From positions 1 to 64,000 of the forward strand of contig JABCZU010000001.1 of the NCBI GenBank assembly GCA_013289515.1: 64,000 nt of DNA. Reading direction: 5' to 3'. The stretch's first letter is position 1. Each line of letters opens with the position of its first letter. The notes under the pieces were generated by a model. That model was not told where the DNA came from, did not search any database, and worked only from the letters and a program-made list of their open reading frames with translations. Positions 17,401 to 25,838 of this stretch are shown here, in pieces. The translations under genes and the position numbers were made by a program. Source of the stretch: Candidatus Babelota bacterium (GTDB lineage Bacteria > Babelota > Babeliae > Babelales > RVW-14).

Positions 17401-17885
17401 CGTGGGTCACCTGTTGCGGATTGCTGCAAACGTATAAAACAATCACCACCAAAAAAGGTGATCGTATGGCATTTGCCTCATTTGAAGATCTTTCAGGCAA
17501 CGCCGAGGTGATCTTATTCCCCACCACTTTTGCCAAAGTTGAGGCACTGTTGAGCCAACACCATATTTTTATTATTAAAGGATCACTGGATATTACGTCG
17601 CAAGGCAGTTGTAAAATCAAAGCCAATGAGCTAATCCCTGCCGAAAAGGTATTTGATGATCCTGCCATCATCCGGGCACTGACGATAACCTTTAATCAGG
17701 AACTCTCAGACGAACTGGTGACACGTGCTAAGCAGTCGCTACCACCGGGTACAACCCCGCTGCAGATCGCCTTTGAAGAAAATAACATGCACTTGGCAGT
17801 GGTCACGTCACAAAGGGTTACGTGTAATAGCACACTCTTGCAGTCGCTGGCCGATCAGGGGCTTGGATTATCGGTTGAATTGTAG
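14436..17885 (+). CDS. dnaE: DNA polymerase III alpha subunit
   Basis: Main replicative polymerase subunit. The 1149-residue product starts with the PHP domain (HLHVHTEFSLLDGA, residues 7-20). The C-family polymerase active site follows, with aspartates 401 and 403 in PDIDIDF and 555 in MDFLGL, the same numbers as in the E. coli enzyme. GPGRGSAAGSLVAW, the FNKSHSAAYALIAYHTAYLKANYP fingers region and a C-terminal OB-fold domain with KKGDRMAFASFEDLSGNAEVILFP are all present. The start ATG at 14436 agrees with the family N-terminus. Full length, no proofreading exonuclease domain. Confidence 0.97.
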   Translation: MTKHFSHLHVHTEFSLLDGAIRIQDLLRLSKEQDWKAVGISDHGNIFGAVKFFQLAKKEGIKPVLGIEMYFTPDIKVRDVSDKYCHLIVIVQNSVGYKNLCQLIALSYQEGYYFKPRIDYAALEKYHEGLIITTACVGGHIPMLLRSGNIDEAKMRTEWFLNLVGPDRFFFELQPAEFDKQRELNPLLLQYSKEWGVKCIATSDAHYLNKDDREAHEIMLAVQTKDVISNPDRFSFGECQAYVRTTQEMLNAFPGNEELIWNTNLIVDQCDFSFEFGKLFFPLFPVPKEHTQDTYFAQLCQEGLDRLKQEDLIAKETYPVYDERLRVEVELIIKMGFVGYFLVVGDFIQWAKLQDIPVGPGRGSAAGSLVAWALQITNIDPIAYNLLFERFLNPERVSMPDIDIDFCIQRREEVINYVRDKYGHECVCQIITFGTMMAKGVIKDVARALAIPFQDANAITDLIPEQLKITLAEALEQEPRLKQMVDGNPTIKHLFNICFKLEGLTRHASKHAAGVVISPEPLAEALPLYIPSKSTDLVSQYAMTELEAIGFLKMDFLGLQNLTVIDFALKSIARNHGVTINLDKIPFDDQKAFDLLRKGQTKGVFQFESEGIQEVLRKLQPEKFEDLIAVNALYRPGPLGSGMVDDYIDRKHGRKQTTYMFPELESVLAETYGVIVYQEQVMKIASVIGGYTLGGADILRRAMGKKKADVMAEQKILFAQGAQEKGFNGGKATELFELMEYFAGYGFNKSHSAAYALIAYHTAYLKANYPKEFMAALLTFETGNPDNLTKYLQEVHDMGLTTIAPNINSSEVEFVASSDGVIFGLQGIKNVGLIALQNIIEERKKKPFLDLLDFCKRVDLRVANKRVVESLIYGGAMDCLPGNRAQQSGELDKILELAHQEKESDKTGQTNLFGMLLAEQPRQPGDDLYTFQPRAEFSDKEKLEKEKEVTGFYLSSHPLKTIPGIAWLKVMPFTQTLDLIKNVTSLKEPWVTCCGLLQTYKTITTKKGDRMAFASFEDLSGNAEVILFPTTFAKVEALLSQHHIFIIKGSLDITSQGSCKIKANELIPAEKVFDDPAIIRALTITFNQELSDELVTRAKQSLPPGTTPLQIAFEENNMHLAVVTSQRVTCNSTLLQSLADQGLGLSVEL

Positions 17886-17927
17886 GGCATGTATAGCGCA
17901 TTCGCTCCTGTGCCCTGTCGAATTTTG

Positions 17928-19055
17928 CTATCTAAACCAGGTATAGGTAAGGCCGGCAGCCAGCAGGATAATAATGAGCATAAATACGCTATCATTAAGG
18001 CATTGTAGCTCGTGCTTATTAAAGATCTCATCCTGCAATGCATGTTTTTTGAAATGCTGAATTGTCAAAATGACGTACGTCTGAAAAAATAAAATGAGCA
18101 TAGAGAGTATCACGAGCAGGTAATAAATAATATCAAGGTGTGTTGCAAGACCGACCTCTGGCGAGCCCGCATCAATAACCATGCGAAATAAAACCAAAAT
18201 GGGAATGGCTGAGGCAACATAGCTTAACCGTGATGGGTCGGTGATCTCAATAAGTAAGCAAAAAAGCGCAATGAAAAAAAGCACGAACATTGGAAAATAA
18301 AATGAGATGAGATCACGAATGCCGGTGCTTTTAAAAATCACGCACAATGCAGCCGCTGGATAGTTAATAAGAGCAGTATTATCGTCAGCGGCGTCAACTG
18401 CAGTTGTTTGTAATGGTGCTTTATAATAGCCAGCATAGGCATGTGTTTTTATCGGGCTCCAGCTAAAGAGCAGGTGGTTAGGGTTGATGGTAAGGTTGCG
18501 CTCATTGGTATCGAAATAAAGCTGATAGGGCGATACATTTTTATTCTCTATCATGATCGTGAGCGTTCTTTGGGCAAGTGGGAAATTACTGTGGTTCAGA
18601 TCAGCCTTAAAGTTTGCCTGGATATGATAGCATACTTGTACATCATTACCGGCCAGGCTGATAATTGGCTGTGATTTATAGATGAGGTCACCTCGTTCAA
18701 GCGCAATACTGTTGTAGATGGCAAATGATTCGATCGTGCTCAATGACTGGCTACCACGAGGGAACTTGAACCAGACAATACCGTCAACAATAAAATCATT
18801 TTTTGTAAAAGAGAATGAGGGAAAGCTATTGATGTGCATGCCGACGGTAATATGAGATGCGATTGATTGTGCCTTTTGTGGCAAGGTATGGAGCACCGGC
18901 TGTGGATCACGCGACGAGAAATGCTGGCTCTGCATATACAATGTCACCGCTACGTAACAGGCAACAATAATAATGGCGGCAATTTTGTAGATCGTTTTTT
19001 CACATAATCTGCCAAGTGCTATAAGGCCTTGTATGACGACGGTATGTACAGGCAT
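17928..19055 (-). CDS. Pentameric ligand-gated ion channel-like membrane protein
   Basis: The 375-residue product has the layout of a prokaryotic pLGIC. After an N-terminal hydrophobic segment (22-42, signal or anchor) comes a beta-rich extracellular region, about residues 65-240, then four membrane helices at about 250-270, 275-296, 306-331 and 356-372. Local matches to the family are VGMHINSFPSFSFTKNDFIV then DGIVWFKFP (the beta1-beta2 'VDGYIW' region) and FKADLNHSNFPLAQRTLTIMI (the Pro-loop region, usually FPFDxQ). No Cys pair brackets the Pro loop, as in other bacterial members. The acidic residue of FPFDxQ is replaced (FPLAQ). It sits 14 bases downstream of a periplasmic binding protein gene. 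The fold call is from pattern recognition; function as a channel is inferred. Confidence 0.6.
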   Translation of the reverse strand: MPVHTVVIQGLIALGRLCEKTIYKIAAIIIVACYVAVTLYMQSQHFSSRDPQPVLHTLPQKAQSIASHITVGMHINSFPSFSFTKNDFIVDGIVWFKFPRGSQSLSTIESFAIYNSIALERGDLIYKSQPIISLAGNDVQVCYHIQANFKADLNHSNFPLAQRTLTIMIENKNVSPYQLYFDTNERNLTINPNHLLFSWSPIKTHAYAGYYKAPLQTTAVDAADDNTALINYPAAALCVIFKSTGIRDLISFYFPMFVLFFIALFCLLIEITDPSRLSYVASAIPILVLFRMVIDAGSPEVGLATHLDIIYYLLVILSMLILFFQTYVILTIQHFKKHALQDEIFNKHELQCLNDSVFMLIIILLAAGLTYTWFR

Positions 19056-19069
19056 GGCGGTAACCTTTC

Positions 19070-20182
19070 TTAGATGATCCAGACTTTTTCGCCAAACAGA
19101 TGACGATTATGTGGATTAAACGTGAGGTTAAATCCCTTAAAATCATAATTTTTGAGCGCGGCTAGATGTGTAAGCAGCGCCTCCTTTGAGCAATCACCAT
19201 TAAGCGATTGCAGTGCATCGGCTAGAATGCTTGCGCCCAGGTAGTACATGCATGAAAGTGTTGAATACGGCTCCTGCGGTACATACTGGTCAAACGCCTT
19301 TCTATATTCCTGCACAATAGGCATGGTGCTTGTAATCGGGTTTGGCACTAACGATGTGTAATGAAAATTAACACCTTTGCCTCTTAAAAGGTCTGGCACT
19401 AAAAACGTGGAATCAATGCCTATAAAAAGGGTATCAAAATGACCTTGTGTGAAAAAGGTATTGATCACATTTGCTGCCGGCTGTGACGTAGAAAAGCAGG
19501 CAACAATTTTAGGATCAGCGGCAATAAGCGGCTTGATGTGCGCATTAATTGCCATGGTAAAACGATTATATGACGCTTGGCTGACAATAGTATGTTCATG
19601 GCGTGTAAGGGCGTGGTTAAGCATGCTTGCTCCGGCTGTTGAAAATGTATCATCAGCATGAAAAATACCAACGGAGCGCTTGTCCAGTGTGCCAGTGATG
19701 TACTGCGCAATAGCATTAACTTGAGCATCCAGTAGCCCTGGGCCGTTAATGATATGCGTTAGCGAGCTCTCACGCAATGCTTGGTCACCACCCCATGGAA
19801 AGAACACTGCAATTGAACCATTTTTTATAAGCGGTAAAAGCTTAATAACGCCGCGCGTTCCCATGATGCCAATAAACATGGTGATACCGTGGTCCTTGTA
19901 CAGGCGCACAACATTATTGTACGTGGTTGCCGGCTCGTCATGATCCTCAACGGCTACCAGACGCAGCGTTTTGCCATGAACGCCGCCGCTGGCATTTACC
20001 TTTTTAAAGCAGCATTCGATCGCCTGTTTGATGGTATTGCCATACAAACCAAAATGGCCGGTAAAAAAGCCGGACATGCCAAAGACAATCTCCTTGTTGT
20101 GGTCAATAATAAGATTATGGGAGTGGGGATGGGCGATCCCTATTGTTAGCAAGAGTAGTGATAAAACTATGCGTAAGGTCAT
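19070..20182 (-). CDS. LivJ-type periplasmic ligand-binding protein
   Basis: The 370-residue product has a signal peptide (MTLRIVLSLLLLTIGIAHP) and the type I periplasmic-binding fold of the branched-chain amino acid receptor family (Peripla_BP_6). Visible motifs are FGMSGFFTGHFGLYGNTIKQAIECCFKKVNASGGVHGKTLRLVAVEDHD-type N-lobe, the FIGIMGT switch, and SVGIFHADDTFSTAGASMLNHAL in the C-lobe. No permease or ATPase genes for an ABC transporter lie nearby. Instead the pLGIC-like gene follows 14 bases after its stop, so the two are probably made together. The ligand is unknown. Confidence 0.85.
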   Translation of the reverse strand: MTLRIVLSLLLLTIGIAHPHSHNLIIDHNKEIVFGMSGFFTGHFGLYGNTIKQAIECCFKKVNASGGVHGKTLRLVAVEDHDEPATTYNNVVRLYKDHGITMFIGIMGTRGVIKLLPLIKNGSIAVFFPWGGDQALRESSLTHIINGPGLLDAQVNAIAQYITGTLDKRSVGIFHADDTFSTAGASMLNHALTRHEHTIVSQASYNRFTMAINAHIKPLIAADPKIVACFSTSQPAANVINTFFTQGHFDTLFIGIDSTFLVPDLLRGKGVNFHYTSLVPNPITSTMPIVQEYRKAFDQYVPQEPYSTLSCMYYLGASILADALQSLNGDCSKEALLTHLAALKNYDFKGFNLTFNPHNRHLFGEKVWII

Positions 20183-20200
20183 GGAAAGCTCCCATTTTTT

Positions 20201-20240
20201 GTCATCCTGTTTTTGTCATCCTGAACTCGTTTCAGGATCC
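20201..20240. repeat. GTCATCCTGAA...TTCAGGATCC palindromic repeat
   Basis: Two GTCATCCTG arms in tandem, the second forming an inverted repeat with TTTCAGGATCC. It lies just upstream of the binding protein gene start, in its 5' untranslated region. Member of the family listed at 10904 and 33693. Confidence 0.75.
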
Positions 20241-20333
20241 ACGGTATAGCCTCCAACCGACGTTTAATGTTGTCACTGTAGAAAATGTGTGTGATGATGG
20301 TCAATAGTTTAAGACTTAATTTTTGAGGTGTGC

Positions 20334-20534
20334 ATGCGTATTTATAAAAAATTATGTAAACATGAATTGGCATTGTTTTTGGAAGTTCTTTATGTATACG
20401 CATTAGAGCATCCTGAAAAACTCAAAGATGCAAAGGATGTGTGGGGAAAGCGCGCTGACAAGCTGCTTAATGGAGTAGTTCCTGTGATATCTATAAAAAG
20501 CCGTTCGCCCCGATGGAGGTGCCGAAGGCCGTAA
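20334..20534 (+). CDS. Small hypothetical protein truncated by a repeat
   Basis: ATG 20334 has GAGG five bases upstream. About 53 residues look genuine (LCKHELALFLEVLYVYAL, HPEKLKDAKDVWGKRADKLLNG), a helical, charged protein. The last residues (SIKSRSPRWRCRRP) are simply the translation of the repeat starting at 20495. The original C-terminus was therefore probably lost when the repeat arrived. There is a loose resemblance to the C-terminal part of PrlF-type antitoxins, too weak to name. Confidence 0.4.
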   Translation: MRIYKKLCKHELALFLEVLYVYALEHPEKLKDAKDVWGKRADKLLNGVVPVISIKSRSPRWRCRRP

Positions 20535-20682
20535 GCTCCGAGCTTCGAGGGGACCGAATGGAGGGGTGCGGACGGTTATAAGAAAGTGTGATTATTGGCC
20601 ATTCGTACCCCTCCATTCGAACCTTCGCCTAAAGGCTCAGGCTGGTGCCCTGCGGGTTCTCCATCGGGGCGAACGGCTTTTT
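20495..20682. repeat. 188-bp element with perfect 24-bp terminal inverted repeats
   Basis: The first 24 bases (AAAAAGCCGTTCGCCCC and seven more) recur inverted at 20659-20682. Between them each half continues through a variable ~34-base stretch to a GAATGGAGGGGT motif, which is itself inverted in the other half. The whole is two head-to-head copies of a ~90-base hairpin-forming unit; single copies occur at 6499 and 60607. No coding capacity. It looks like a MITE or REP-doublet. Confidence 0.8.
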
Positions 20683-20789
20683 GCTTACTCAATGACTCTG
20701 AGAAGCCGATAGATACCTGATTGTGAATTATGATAGAAGCGAAGCATATTCTTGCATTTCAGCATTCAAGTATTGTAAACATTCTTAGT

Positions 20790-20810
20790 CAGCAACAATG
20801 GTTGTTGCTG
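20790..20810 (+). promoter_or_regulatory. Stem-loop in the leader of the LRR gene
   Basis: CAGCAACAAT and its complement TTGTTGCTG form a 9-base stem followed by a T-rich stretch about 15 bases later, 34 bases before the start at 20844. It could be an attenuator or end of an upstream transcript. The interval 20683-20789 shows nothing else clear. Confidence 0.35.
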
Positions 20811-20843
20811 TTGTGTGTTTTTCTAAAAGAGAAGAGGTAAACC

Positions 20844-22949
20844 ATGAGCCTACAAAGAATACTTATTGCTGGTGCAGCCGTTATTTTGTTCGCATCACAC
20901 CATTATGTTGATGCCGCAAAATCATCGTCATCGTCATCGAGTTCGTCGTCATCATCATCATCATCGTCACCTGCTGCCAACAATTATAAAGAATTGTTTA
21001 CCGCGGGGGATATGAAATTTTCTACCCTGGCGAAGGGGTATAAGACCGATAAGGCATTGAATAATTTGGCCAATGCCATGAATAAAACATTAAAAACCCT
21101 GTCATCGCAGTTGTCACGCGAATCATGCGTCGCGCTAAAAAAGGCATTATTTAAATTGAGGTTGGGTAACGAACTTTTAAGTCAGTATGATAAAAAACGT
21201 GTGCAGGCCATGGGGAATGCACAAGCGCGAGGCAATGAGGCTGCAGATGCTTCTCTGGACGCTGGATCATCATCGTCCTCATCTGCACCATCCCTCAAGC
21301 CACTTTCCTTGGACGAAGAAGATAGGCAAACCCCAATTAGCGAGTGCGTGACGCCTCGCATGACGGCATTTGCTTTGCAGCCCTTATTTCGTTCAATTGA
21401 AGAGCCAGAAGATGAGAATGGTCCGAATCAAGTAGTCGTATTGTTACGTTGCTGCGATCATGCCGGTTTTCCAGCATTGCGCATCGCATTATTGTGCGAA
21501 TTGGTAAAACGTGGCTTTCATGCTCCGATTAAATCTGCCAAGAAAAAGGCTGCAGCTCAAAAGAAAGGTTCAGGACTCAATGATTTTATGTCCCCGGAGG
21601 CCGATTTTATAACACCAGACTTAGAGGATGCTTTGCAGCGTGAATATTTTTATGCTGGTAATAAACGCTCAGCATCGCTTTCTACAAAATTTGATGAAGC
21701 TGACAAGTACTGGAGTGCTTTATTGTCCGATGGTTTTTTGCCACAGACCGAGGCTTATGAACGGCTGCTGGCAGCCAATAAGGGGTTAGTTGTCCAATTA
21801 AAAAAAGCTTTGGCCAGGCTGGATGCACGAGAAGCTCGTCGGGCTTCACGAGATTATAGTGATTACAGCGAGGCGCAAGCAGGACAGGATGCTGAAGAAT
21901 GGGCAGCAGCAATCACAGAAAGATATGAGGCAGTAAAAAAGATGGCCGATGTATTGTGGGGGCTTATTAAAAAAGAAAAAAAACCTGTTGATGTTATTAA
22001 TCAGTTGCCCTGGTCTCTGTATAAACAGGAGTTGGCCAAAACTATAACAAAAATGTATATAACGCGCCCAGACTTTCTTGCTTGGTTTGTTAGTCTGCCT
22101 GCGTATGGTTTGTATGCTGAGCAAACAGTAGTGGATGGTATTCTTAGTATTATGGTTGAGCAGGCGGCGAGCAAGGTAATTACATTATCAGCAGGTGAAT
22201 TGCTTACATATTTTAATACGCTTCCGGATGGTTATTTTAAGCTACTACTCTTCAAAAATGATGCTCAAAGATTTGACGGTAGTCCACGTGCTATTACTAA
22301 TGTTCCTAATCATGAAGAGGTAAGTCGGGTCATTGATAGCATAAGCTACGCTCCCGGCGGTGATTATTATGTTAATGGCCCGCTGACAAAACAGTGGTTT
22401 GATATGATTATTGATTATATTATTGTTTACAATAAAATTGCTCCTGTTACCGGTAGTACTGTTTATGTAAATTTGAGAATAAACGATCTACCTAATATCA
22501 AAACCCTGCCAGATTCAATACGCTATTTTGATCTGATGGGAAAAGAGCTAGGCCTATCAATATATATTGTAGGAACGCCATTAGAAGCATTACCACGACC
22601 ATTGGGCAAACTGACTACTCTTGTAGGTTTAAGTATAGATGGTTCTAAGATTGAAGAATTTCCAGTATTTCTAGGTGATGCACCAAATTTGTTTGACCTT
22701 TCTATAACAAATGGCGCATTGCAGACCTTCCCTGACCTGCAGCAAGGAAAATTTCGCGCGCTAACAACGCTTGATTTAAGTGATAACAAGCTTACAAGAG
22801 TACCGGTATCAGTAGCTCATTTACCGAAGTTGGAGACACTCAACCTGTTTGGCAATCCACTAGAAAAGGACAATGCCGAAGAGCTGAGAGAGATTTGCGA
22901 GGAGCGCAATATTGATTTTTCCTGGTATTCTTTTGGTCAGGGAAAGTAA
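20844..22949 (+). CDS. Secreted leucine-rich-repeat protein with polyserine tract
   Basis: The 701-residue product has a signal peptide (RILIAGAAVILFASHHYVDA), immediately followed by an unbroken run of about 16 serines encoded by TCA/TCG triplets. A long helical region with a second short polyserine run (about residue 145) follows. The C-terminal ~130 residues are leucine-rich repeats (LTTLVGLSIDGSKIEEFPVFLG, LTTLDLSDNKLTRVPVSVAHLPKLETLNLFGNPL). AGAGG precedes the ATG. LRRs mediate protein binding. With the export signal this is a plausible host-facing protein, but no enzymatic domain is visible. Confidence 0.75.
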   Translation: MSLQRILIAGAAVILFASHHYVDAAKSSSSSSSSSSSSSSSSPAANNYKELFTAGDMKFSTLAKGYKTDKALNNLANAMNKTLKTLSSQLSRESCVALKKALFKLRLGNELLSQYDKKRVQAMGNAQARGNEAADASLDAGSSSSSSAPSLKPLSLDEEDRQTPISECVTPRMTAFALQPLFRSIEEPEDENGPNQVVVLLRCCDHAGFPALRIALLCELVKRGFHAPIKSAKKKAAAQKKGSGLNDFMSPEADFITPDLEDALQREYFYAGNKRSASLSTKFDEADKYWSALLSDGFLPQTEAYERLLAANKGLVVQLKKALARLDAREARRASRDYSDYSEAQAGQDAEEWAAAITERYEAVKKMADVLWGLIKKEKKPVDVINQLPWSLYKQELAKTITKMYITRPDFLAWFVSLPAYGLYAEQTVVDGILSIMVEQAASKVITLSAGELLTYFNTLPDGYFKLLLFKNDAQRFDGSPRAITNVPNHEEVSRVIDSISYAPGGDYYVNGPLTKQWFDMIIDYIIVYNKIAPVTGSTVYVNLRINDLPNIKTLPDSIRYFDLMGKELGLSIYIVGTPLEALPRPLGKLTTLVGLSIDGSKIEEFPVFLGDAPNLFDLSITNGALQTFPDLQQGKFRALTTLDLSDNKLTRVPVSVAHLPKLETLNLFGNPLEKDNAEELREICEERNIDFSWYSFGQGK

Positions 22950-22955
22950 ACCCCT

Positions 22956-25676
22956 TTAACCCCGTTCTTCAATTCGGACCGTTGACCCCAACGGTCCTTT
23001 TTCTATAACGTAGTGGACCGGGAAGTTATGCTTAAATTCAGATAAATGTGAGACGATAATGATCTTTGAAAAATCGTTTTGAATGGCATAGAGCGCCTCC
23101 ATGATGTAGGCCAGGCCATCTTCGTCCTGCGAGCCAAAGCCTTCGTCAATGATCAGCGTTTGCAGCGCTGTGCCAGCACGGCGTGCTAGGAGCTTGGAGA
23201 TAGCAATGCGCAGCGCGAAGTCAACGCGAAACGCTTCGCCGCCAGAGTACATCTCGTACGGCCTAATGCCGGCCATATCGGCAATTTGAATATCCAAGGT
23301 CTCTTTGACACCACCGCTTTTGAGATCGCGCAGCGACTCGATAAAGATCTGTGCCTGATTATTGGTGAGGCGAGAAAGAATGATATTTGCTTCATGCTCA
23401 ATTTCTGGAATCGCCTCTTCAATCAGCAGTGCCTGAATACCATTTTTGCTAAAGGCGGCCGAAAGCATTTGGTAATCTTCAATCTCCTGGAGCACTTTAG
23501 CAAGCGACTGTTGGCTGGCAGCCTGTTCCTCTTTGCGTTTTTGCAAACGTTTCAGTTCATATTCAAGGCTACCGATGCTATGCAAAAAGGATTCTTTGTG
23601 TGTCACCGCCTGCTGCAATTCTACCTGCAAGACAGAAATTTGGTTGCCTAATAACGTTGCCTGCTGGTCAAGGCCGCTTAATGTACTCATAGCGGTTTCA
23701 AGTTGCGCTATTTCAGCCTTTAACAATTTGAGTGATTTGCATTGGCCTTGGATAGTGTACATACGCTCCTGCTGGCGTGCCAGCTCATGTTGAAATGATT
23801 CATAACGTGTGAGCTGTGTATTCACGTTTTTTTGTTGTTCTTGGAGCTGCTGGTAGGCTGCGTGATCGTACAGAGAAGCATTCTTTTCAGCCTCCAGAAC
23901 TGTAAGTTCGTTTGCCAGTTGCTTGAGGGCAGTATCGTCTGCTTGCATCTGCTGATGGCCGGCCTCGAGTTGAATAATTTCTTTGTGTGCACTTGCTACC
24001 GCCAGCGCAAAGATCTCTTCTTCTTCAGACAATACGGTGATGTCTTGTGTAATAATGGTCAGCTGCTTTTGGTGTTCTTCAATGCGCTTGTACAGCTCCT
24101 GGAGGCGTGCAGCCTGTTGTGTGTAGGTGTCCGATTCTTTGGTCAATGATTGTACATCCTGATGCTGTATAAACAGGATATCTTTAAGATTTTTCAGTAG
24201 TTGTGAGATGCGTAGCAGGCGCTTGCGCAAAAATACTTCACGGCCGGTAAAATGCTCAGCTAAAAATTTCTTACGTGTCACCGTGAGTAATTGTTCACAC
24301 AGGGGGCATGATGGGTTTGCTGTGTCTTGGACAACAGCCTGCTTGTGCTCAAGCTCTTGTAATTCATTTTTGACCCAATTGCCGCGTTGTACCAGCACCT
24401 GATAAAATGCTCGACGCTTTTCAAACTGTGCCTTTGTTGCGTTAAAGCGTTCCATAAAGGCATCGCTTGTACGCATGATTGCTTCCAATTCTTGGCGCTG
24501 CTTATCCATGAGGCCGAGAGTGTCAAACAACGAGATCTTGGTACTATTTTTGTCAGCACGCACCTTTTGGTGATGTGCGAGCTGAAGTTCTTTTTGTTGC
24601 ATCTGAAGGCGCAATGTATTACGCCTGGTATCATACGCACTGGTTACTACAGCAAGCTGTTTGTTGTATGCCTCCTTGGTAGCCAAGGCCCGTCCCTGCA
24701 GCGCAACATTTTTTTGCTGCACCTGAAAAAATTGCTGTTCCTGAACAAAGAGCGCGGCTTTCTGTTCGTGCAATGCCTGCATATTTGGTAATGACAATGC
24801 GTAGGCATGTGTGCGCCGCCAGGTGGTAATGAGCTCACGTAACGCTGTTATCCCCTGCAAGAGGGAATTTTTTTTAGTATCACAGGTGGCATGCAGTGAC
24901 TGAAGCATTTGTTGAGAGGCCTTGCATGCACGAAGGTTGTGCTGTAGTGCTTCGTGGCTATGCTCTAACGTTTGTAGCGTAGTCACGGCTAGCGCTAGCC
25001 CCGTCGTTGCCTCATTAAGCTTGGCAGTCACCGCCTCTTGGGTAGCAAGCTCCTGCGCGCATTGCTCTATCACCATAGCCAGTGCTTTTTTATTGTCTTG
25101 GATGGCACGCACCTTTTCAAGCGCGTGCTGTTGTAATATATCGTATTTAGCCAGGCCTAGGATGGTGGCCAAAATCTGTTTGCGCTCTTTGGATGATTTT
25201 TTAGAAAATTCGTTTGATTGACCTTGGCGCAAAAAGGCTGAGTTGATAAAGGTATCAAAATCAAGGCCTAAGAGGTTATCTATTTTTAATTGTGTAGCGC
25301 GAATTGTCTTATCGGTGAGCGAGATAAAACGCTCAGTCGCCGGATCAAATAACTCAAAATCAAGGGCGGCCAGCGGCTTGCCATATGATTTGGTAAATTC
25401 TCGGCGCACGCGATACAGCCTGTCGGCAAACATAAATTCAAGGCAGACCATCATGCGTGTCTGTCCCAGGCGCAAAAGCCCCTCGTCCGGTTTTACCGAG
25501 CCGGTTATTTTGCGTGCCTGTCCCCACAGTGCCCAGGTTATGGCATCCAGAAGTGCAGATTTGCCGTTGCCATTTTTGCCCGAAAAACAGATAAGCGAGT
25601 GGTCACGAAAATCAATGCGCTGGAGCTGTTCGCCGTAGCTGAGGAAATTTTTAAGTTCAATGGTCTGTGGGATCAT
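22956..25676 (-). CDS. sbcC: SbcC/Rad50-type SMC-like exonuclease ATPase
   Basis: The 906-residue protein has the split ABC-ATPase architecture of SbcC/Rad50. The N-terminal ATPase half carries Walker A GKNGNGKS at residues 33-40. Two long coiled coils follow, interrupted at about 455-458 by the zinc hook CPLC. The C-terminal half has the signature YSGGEAFRVDFALRIA, Walker B LIIDEGFGSQDEDG (about 840) and the H-loop IVSHL. It would process DNA ends and hairpins with the nuclease SbcD, which is not in this window. Hairpin-cleaving activity is of interest given the many palindromic repeats here. Convergent with the LRR gene, six bases apart. Confidence 0.88.
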   Translation of the reverse strand: MIPQTIELKNFLSYGEQLQRIDFRDHSLICFSGKNGNGKSALLDAITWALWGQARKITGSVKPDEGLLRLGQTRMMVCLEFMFADRLYRVRREFTKSYGKPLAALDFELFDPATERFISLTDKTIRATQLKIDNLLGLDFDTFINSAFLRQGQSNEFSKKSSKERKQILATILGLAKYDILQQHALEKVRAIQDNKKALAMVIEQCAQELATQEAVTAKLNEATTGLALAVTTLQTLEHSHEALQHNLRACKASQQMLQSLHATCDTKKNSLLQGITALRELITTWRRTHAYALSLPNMQALHEQKAALFVQEQQFFQVQQKNVALQGRALATKEAYNKQLAVVTSAYDTRRNTLRLQMQQKELQLAHHQKVRADKNSTKISLFDTLGLMDKQRQELEAIMRTSDAFMERFNATKAQFEKRRAFYQVLVQRGNWVKNELQELEHKQAVVQDTANPSCPLCEQLLTVTRKKFLAEHFTGREVFLRKRLLRISQLLKNLKDILFIQHQDVQSLTKESDTYTQQAARLQELYKRIEEHQKQLTIITQDITVLSEEEEIFALAVASAHKEIIQLEAGHQQMQADDTALKQLANELTVLEAEKNASLYDHAAYQQLQEQQKNVNTQLTRYESFQHELARQQERMYTIQGQCKSLKLLKAEIAQLETAMSTLSGLDQQATLLGNQISVLQVELQQAVTHKESFLHSIGSLEYELKRLQKRKEEQAASQQSLAKVLQEIEDYQMLSAAFSKNGIQALLIEEAIPEIEHEANIILSRLTNNQAQIFIESLRDLKSGGVKETLDIQIADMAGIRPYEMYSGGEAFRVDFALRIAISKLLARRAGTALQTLIIDEGFGSQDEDGLAYIMEALYAIQNDFSKIIIVSHLSEFKHNFPVHYVIEKGPLGSTVRIEERG

Positions 25677-25763
25677 GGGGGTGCGCGCCTATTTTTTGCC
25701 ATTCAATCGCCTTACAATCACGTGTGTAGTGTAGCGCAAGTTGACAATAAAGACCAAAAGAAC

Positions 25764-25792
25764 TTGGCATGTTTTTTAGTGCATAGTATGCT
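25764..25792 (+). promoter_or_regulatory. Candidate rodA promoter
   Basis: TTGGCA and TATGCT are separated by 17 bases. The transcript start would be near 25799, which excludes the longer upstream reading frame and supports the start at 25839. Confidence 0.5.
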
Positions 25793-25838
25793 ACTACCGA
25801 ATAGTATTGTTATAGGTATGGTGCACTATGGTGGCAAT

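Noticed and set aside
19070..20182. Binding protein as part of a branched-chain amino acid ABC transporter
   Set aside because: No permease or ATPase gene is within reach; the adjacent membrane gene has four C-terminal helices and a beta-rich outer domain, unlike an ABC permease.
25599..25838. N-terminal extension of rodA by 80 codons
   Set aside because: It would begin inside sbcC and upstream of the promoter at 25764-25792. SEDS proteins begin near the chosen start.
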